Position numbers and translations under genes: made by a program. Below the pieces are notes generated by a model, which was given only the letters and a program-made list of their open reading frames with translations, searched no databases and had not been told where the DNA came from. Below, piece by piece: positions 59,361-64,000 of a DNA stretch of 64,000 nucleotides (position 1 is its first letter; each line of letters starts with the position of its first letter). The stretch comes from Actinomucor elegans (Eukaryota; Mucoromycota; Mucoromycetes; Mucorales; Mucoraceae): contig JAMSLZ010000009.1 of assembly GCA_026027325.1 (NCBI GenBank), positions 372,001 through 436,000 on the forward strand, read 5' to 3'.

Positions 59361-60029
59361 TAAAATATTGCTTGTCTTAATACATATATATTTATATCCT
59401 GCTACAGATTATCTACAAAAACCTTGAGGGTCAGTCCGAAGGATAACATATTTTGGCTAACGTCGCTCAATAAATTGACGAAAAGAAACTGTTTTAGAAT
59501 GTAGTAAATATGCATCAATATAAAATAATACTATAGGTTGATACACATTATGATCAGTGTGTAAAGCAACGCTCGAATATGAAAGTTTCTGATAATTCTT
59601 TATTGTTGTAAAAACATATACAACTCGATAATGAACCAAGGTATATGTTTTACTCTCAGGAGATATATTAAACAAAATTATTTCAAATGATCTACATTTT
59701 ATATTATATATATATAATATATGTAAATAGCTACACTTGAGATTGTCAAATTTGAACAAGGTCGAAAATGACAGATGATACTTAATAAGTCCCAGTTCTT
59801 TTCGGTTAATTTATTTATGACCGATTGTATATACATTTTGCTCTTTCTTCTCTCCAATGTTACTACTTACTGCCTACTATGGATGAAATAGTATCACAAA
59901 CGCTGACCAGTTTTCAGCAAAAATTAAACAAGTGTGAGCTCTTCTAAATCACAAATCATCTCTACGAATGTATCTCTAAAATTATTAATATGCTTTTTAA
60001 AGGAGTTACAAACATGAACCAAAAAAAAA
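59361..60029. other. Intergenic with a possible orphan first exon
   Basis: About 670 bp. At 59879 an ATG follows a good CT-rich leader (CTCTTTCTTCTCTCC) and starts MDEIVSQTLTSFQQKLNK, then a GT donor. An AG acceptor near 60000 continues in frame as SYKHEPKKK and stops at the start of the Tc1-like remnant. It may be the stump of a gene broken by the insertion. ATATAATATATGTA-rich repeats near 59705-59725. Confidence 0.4.
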
Positions 60030-60960
60030 AACTAGGCATAATGATTATGCTCTTGGTATGATTGCAACGGAAATCAAAATGGACGCGTGGCTAAGAAAGA
60101 TCTCGAAGCTCATTAGTGCACTTAAACTATAGTAAAACGTTTGAATGATAACGGCTTTCAGTCGTGCAAGGCAGATTATAAGCATTGATTGACGCAAAGC
60201 TACGTTCAAAGAAAGGTCGCTTGTGTTCTAAGCAAGATTAACTGGATTAATGACGATTGGGAACACGCTACTTGATTTGACAAATTAAAATTTAACCTCA
60301 TGGGCAGTGATGGCGGTATCCACGCCATACTCCAAATAAATGAAATATATAAAACAGAAGCGTATTGTATCTACAAACAAATCTGATGGCGGTTTGACAG
60401 TGTTTTTTTGGGGGGTTATTTTTGGGCAGAGTCGTGTGGGTCCTCTAGTTATCCTTGATTATCCTGTAGATCAAGCAAAGTATGTCTAGCACTGACAAGA
60501 TGACTTTCTTTTTTTTTTCGACTCTAACGTCTAGAGGAAAAATCGCTACCACAACTCGCATTTGTACCATCATGTTTCCTGTTGTTATTAACTCCTACGG
60601 GCAACCACCACCTCCTAGGTTGACAGAGTGTGCAAATCCTACATTCACCGATGACTTTCTTCCTTGGGTCATTAATTTGACCAAGTAGCAACGTAAAATT
60701 TTACTTTTCCAAGATGTACTTCCTGTCGTACTGGCACGATTGCATGCCAATGAAAAGGTGATCAAAGTGTTATCAGTAGATTTGACCTTTGGACAGCCCA
60801 AAACCCATATCTGAATCCAATAGAACACCTCCAGGTATACCTCTTAGGGGAAAAAATGATAGAATTCAGAGGGCGTCATATAAAGAACGAGGAACAATCG
60901 ACAGGCTGTCTAAAGGAAGAATAATACAAAGTATCGATTGATCTGCTAAAGACAGTTTCA
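60030..60960 (+). pseudogene. Tc1/mariner-like transposase pseudogene
   Basis: Plus-strand frames with stops and frameshifts follow Tc1 order: NHDYALGMIATEIKMD, DDWEHATxFD-like region near 60250, GGLTVFFWGVIFGQSRVGPL with VILDYPVDQAKYV (60390-60480), FPRCTS near 60710 where a DNAPCH block would be, then WTAQNPYLNPIEHLQVYLLG (60790-60850), the DxNPIE block. The W-A-Q-N/S-P-x-L-N-P-I-E signature is typical of Tc1 elements. No terminal inverted repeats were identified. It is a different subfamily from the copy at 36.7-37.6 kb. Confidence 0.7.
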
Positions 60961-62499
60961 TTACATCCGTGATATAATGAAATTTGAAAATGGCAAAATA
61001 CAATGTATATTGTATTCTTAATTGAAACTATAAAACTGAAACTAAACTACTTCTTCCTTAGCTAAAACGAACGAATAAAGAGTATTTCTCTTCATTAATT
61101 GAGCAAGATAATCCTCTAGCTGAAGAAGATATTTTTAAAATAAAAACTTGGACGCCTTTCTGGTTGTTTTAAGGGGATCCTTAGATAGGTCTTTGCTCAG
61201 CAATTGCAAAATACAATCTGAAATTAACTTGTTTGTAGAAAATATATTAATACAGAGATTTGTTTTCAATTCAGGAATCAAATTTTCTATTGCTTAGTAA
61301 GTGTAGTTACAAAAAGAAAGCAGAAATGATTCCTAACCTATTTAATAGGGAAAAATCAGCGAAGAAAATCCAAGAAAGAAAACTACGACTGATTTTATAA
61401 TTTATCCTTCTGACCGGGAGTTGGACTGTGGTGAAGTCAGTAATGAACGTCGATAAGGGACTAGAAAATACAGGGCTTATTTGGGAGAAACACTAAAAAG
61501 CAGTGACATGGTTGAACCCAAATTGTTAAATCAGAAAAAGAAAAAAATATCTGCTCTCTTGGGTTTTTCGGTGATCAATTTATTGCATTATATTGTATGC
61601 ATTTTTTGAAGAAAGATGGATATCAATTATATCTTTTGGATAAAATTACACTCGCTACATTTGACGATACCTACTTCTGTCTAGAAGATCCATTTGAAAT
61701 TTTATTCAGTTTTAAACTATATATATAAAAAAAAGGCAAGAGAATATATTCATTAACATATATTATACATTATGTAGGAATTATTGCATTGAAATTAAAG
61801 TCATAGTAAACTGCAGGAGGCATCTTAAAAAAAAGCCAACTGGACTTCATAAGCCTATTAATTGGTTTAACAAAACCGATAATTAGGTTCCTCAGAAAGG
61901 TCAATTGAGATTTGAAAATATACCGTAAGCCTCATACAGTACTTTGTCTCTATTTTCAGATCTCACAAACGAAGCTCTGATTAGGTGTTCTTGTGGAGAA
62001 TGTGTTACATTTATTAAATATTTATTTATTCAGAATATTATGAACGAGTTATATGTTTATGATTAACGGTGAAATCTACGAGTATTTTATATAAGTAACA
62101 TACGCTCTCCTATAGATCCCTTGGCCAACCTTGGTCGTATATCGCATCCAGTAGGTAATTCCTGCACAGAATGATGTACTAAATCAGGCAAATATTTAAT
62201 TGCGCTTTTAGTAAAATGAATGCCTTGATTGCCACTTGGTAATTATACCCTTCATTTGCCACTCGATCGCTCCTTACCTATTTGAAAATATCGAGAGTTC
62301 TTGTTAAATGGAATGGTTATGTATGACGTTTCATCTATAAAGTACATCAAAGAATAATTACCGTTTCGCTTGAAATGGACCACTTACTAAGCAAATCTAG
62401 CATGAACCAGATCTATTCGGACATTCAAGTGCCTGTCTCTGAATAAAAGAAAGAAAAAAAAATATCACTCGCTTTTTCTTTAAAGCATTTTCTATTATA
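60961..62499. other. Intergenic upstream of YPI1
   Basis: About 1.5 kb, AT-rich, no credible gene. It holds one reverse copy of the dispersed repeat (62109-62176). The last 60 bp before YPI1 include an A-run and a TTTTTCTTTAAAG leader. Confidence 0.45.
62109..62176 (-). repeat. Dispersed hairpin repeat, copy 13 (reverse)
   Basis: On the minus strand CATCATTCTGTGCAGG, then CTACTGGATGCGATATACG, ACCAAGGTTGGCCAAGG and GATCTATAGGAG. Full length is kept. Confidence 0.7.
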
Positions 62500-63094
62500 A
62501 TGTCCAACTCACCTCATCCCGAAACGCTTACTCGTATGAGAGAAGAAACACCCACAACAGCACATGGTTCGCGAACTTTGATAGTGGAAGAGACAGCGGT
62601 ACAAAGTGGAAGTGAAGAAGGAATTACCTCTGATGAAGGAGAACTTGTTGGTGTTCTTCGATTAAGAGGTGACATGAACTCGAGAAGAAGAAGAGTTATC
62701 CAGTGGGACGAAAATGTGATTGACAATGAACACATGAACAAGAAGAAAACGAAGAGTATGGATACATTCTTTTCAATCAAGTAGTTACTAATATGACTTC
62801 TAGTTTGCTGTATTTATCATAAACCTCATGCTATTGGTGAATCTTCAGATGAAAGCAGCAGTAGCAGTAGTGATAGTGACAGTGACAGTGAAGATGAAAG
62901 AAAACATAGTCAGTGCGACCATGGTAAAAGAAAGCAGAAAAAGAAGAGAAACCCTCGAGATGTGAGCCCAAATGCATATGAGCGACAGCCTGTATATAAA
63001 GGTGAGCAAAACATAGTAGGATTGGCCTGGAACAAATGAATATTAAGATCTTTTAAAATTAGATCGTTCTTTAGTTTCATCATCATCGAAATAA
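62500..63094 (+). CDS. YPI1: PP1 regulatory subunit, Ypi1/inhibitor-3 type
   Basis: A 161-aa disordered regulator of protein phosphatase 1 (PPP1R11 in animals). Exons 62500-62755, 62804-63001 and 63063-63094. The diagnostic block is RRRRVIQWDENVIDNEHMNK, which contains the PP1-docking V-x-W type motif, followed across intron 1 by KTKICCIYHKPHAIGESSDE, a Ser/Asp-rich stretch and CDHGKRK. In yeast, Ypi1 acts with Sds22 and Glc7 in the nucleus and also affects Ppz-type phosphatases; a Ppz gene lies elsewhere in this window. Exon 1 without splicing would stop nine codons after the donor. The last exon is only 32 nt and is supported only by frame and splice signals. ATG 62500 is the first in frame. 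Confidence 0.9.
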
Positions 63095-63206
63095 AGGGGA
63101 AAGTCAATATACACAATAGAATATATGCAAGGGAAACTTATTTTAGACAGCTTTTAATGAGAATGTTTACTAGTGAATATCATAATAAATCATCTTTCTC
63201 TTTCAT

Positions 63207-64000
63207 ATGTGTCAACAAAAGGAACATGGGTCCGCTTTTCTTGAGCCAAAAAAGAAGAAAAAGAACAGTAGATCAAAATCAATGTTTGAATTGACCGATA
63301 ATCCATACGGTGATGATCATTGCAGCTGCTGTAATACTACCGCCACAAACAATGAATCTATTATTTTGCCTTCAAGGCAATCCAGCAGTTTGATTTACTC
63401 TTTACTTTTAAGCAACGCTTCAACCTTACAATACTCTGCTACTACAACCGCATCTTTGTTTTTAATAAAGTTCTCGAGAACCCTTATTTCCTGTGGTGCA
63501 CCTTCTCATCGGCTCGATTACTGTCTGCAACTATTGATGCAGAAACTAAATTTAAAGGCTCAGTATGGTTATTTTCCCGGTTTCCTAGTAGTTTCATTTG
63601 GTAACTTGGGTAATAAAAAAAACTAAAGAAAAAAAAAGCTCCTTAGTTACTAATTGTATTCTATTAGAAAATATGGCAGCATCTGTTCAGATAATCAAAA
63701 CAGAATCAGTGCTTGATCTATATAAATTAACACAAACATATCAACTATTCGAATCTATATTATGTGACGAAGTATCCATTGAAGAAGCCACCGAACAGCT
63801 GTATACAATTACTGAAGAATCCACTCTATATCCTGGTTGGTTGACACTATTGGCTTATGCAACAGCTTCATCTGTTAGTACACCACTCTTCTTTTCAGGT
63901 GGAGCAGTCGATATGGGCTTTGGGTTGGTGCTGGGACTTATTGTTGCTATCGGCTCTTTGTATGTGTCTAAAAGAGTGACTCGTTTCGCTAGTGTATTTG
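63207..64000 (+). CDS. ThrE/Prm10-like membrane transporter, N-terminal part
   Basis: Cut by the window end. Exon 1 is 63207-63609 and exon 2 runs from 63668 past 64000. The protein matches the DUF1212/ThrE family (bacterial Thr/Ser exporter; Prm10 in yeast). The first 70 residues are polar, with a KKKKK run. The domain begins near LFLIKFSRTLISCGAPSHRL and DYCLQLLMQKLNLKAQYGYF, continues over the intron, and reaches YPGWLTLLAYATASSVSTPL, a first membrane segment, then MGFGLVLGLIVAIGSLYVSK, a second. Intron 1 (GTAATA to TATTAG) is needed because the frame otherwise stops after GNKKN. The start could lie further upstream if another intron exists; ATG 63207 is only 112 bp after the YPI1 stop. 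Confidence 0.82.

Overview
The window looks like nuclear DNA of an early-diverging fungus, most likely a mucoralean (Mucoromycota). The DNA is AT-rich. Genes are split by short GT-AG introns, mostly 50-80 nt. The conserved proteins (Vma6, a fungal adenylate cyclase with RA-LRR-PP2C-cyclase layout, Ppz-type phosphatase, Ypi1, SF3A1) are fungal in type, and the transposon remnants resemble LINE and Tc1-like elements I associate with Mucorales. I make no species call.

Layout. 0-28 kb is gene-rich: the 3' end of an unknown ORF, VMA6 (+), a ten-exon adenylate cyclase CYR1 (-), an OSR1/SPAK-like Ste20 kinase (+), a Ppz-type phosphatase with a predicted N-myristoylation site (+), a BTB protein (+), a small coiled-coil ORF (-), SF3A1 (+), acyl-CoA oxidase (+) and an SCP2-domain protein (+). 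Hand splicing puts SKL at the end of the SCP2 protein and SRL at the end of the oxidase, so both carry peroxisomal PTS1 signals. 29-43 kb is a decayed mobile-element zone: a LINE remnant with ORF1 and endonuclease pieces, a 2.8-kb minisatellite with a 13-bp unit, an orphan intronless zinc-ribbon ORF, a Tc1-like transposase pseudogene, an F-box ORF and a second LINE remnant holding the reverse transcriptase. 45-52 kb carries a DUF2828/vWA protein (+), a PXA-domain protein (-) and a repeat-containing kinase (+). 53.9-64 kb has an uncharacterised protein, an F-box/LRR gene head-to-head with its own decayed relative, a Tc1-like remnant, YPI1 and the start of a ThrE/Prm10-like transporter cut by the window end.

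Functional links. CYR1 should be the Ras-responsive cAMP source. The Ppz phosphatase and Ypi1 both belong to PP1-type phosphatase control. The oxidase and SCP2 protein form a tandem peroxisomal lipid pair.

Unexplained structure. The strongest signal is a dispersed ~70-bp intergenic repeat, 13 copies recognised in both orientations. It carries a GCTCA-TTC-TGAGC hairpin, a GATG(C/T)GGCA-like core and a GATCTATAGATC palindrome. The minisatellite shows higher-order structure and is open in all three forward frames only because its units lack stop trinucleotides.

All exon joins were made by eye from splice signals and reading frame; no search was run.
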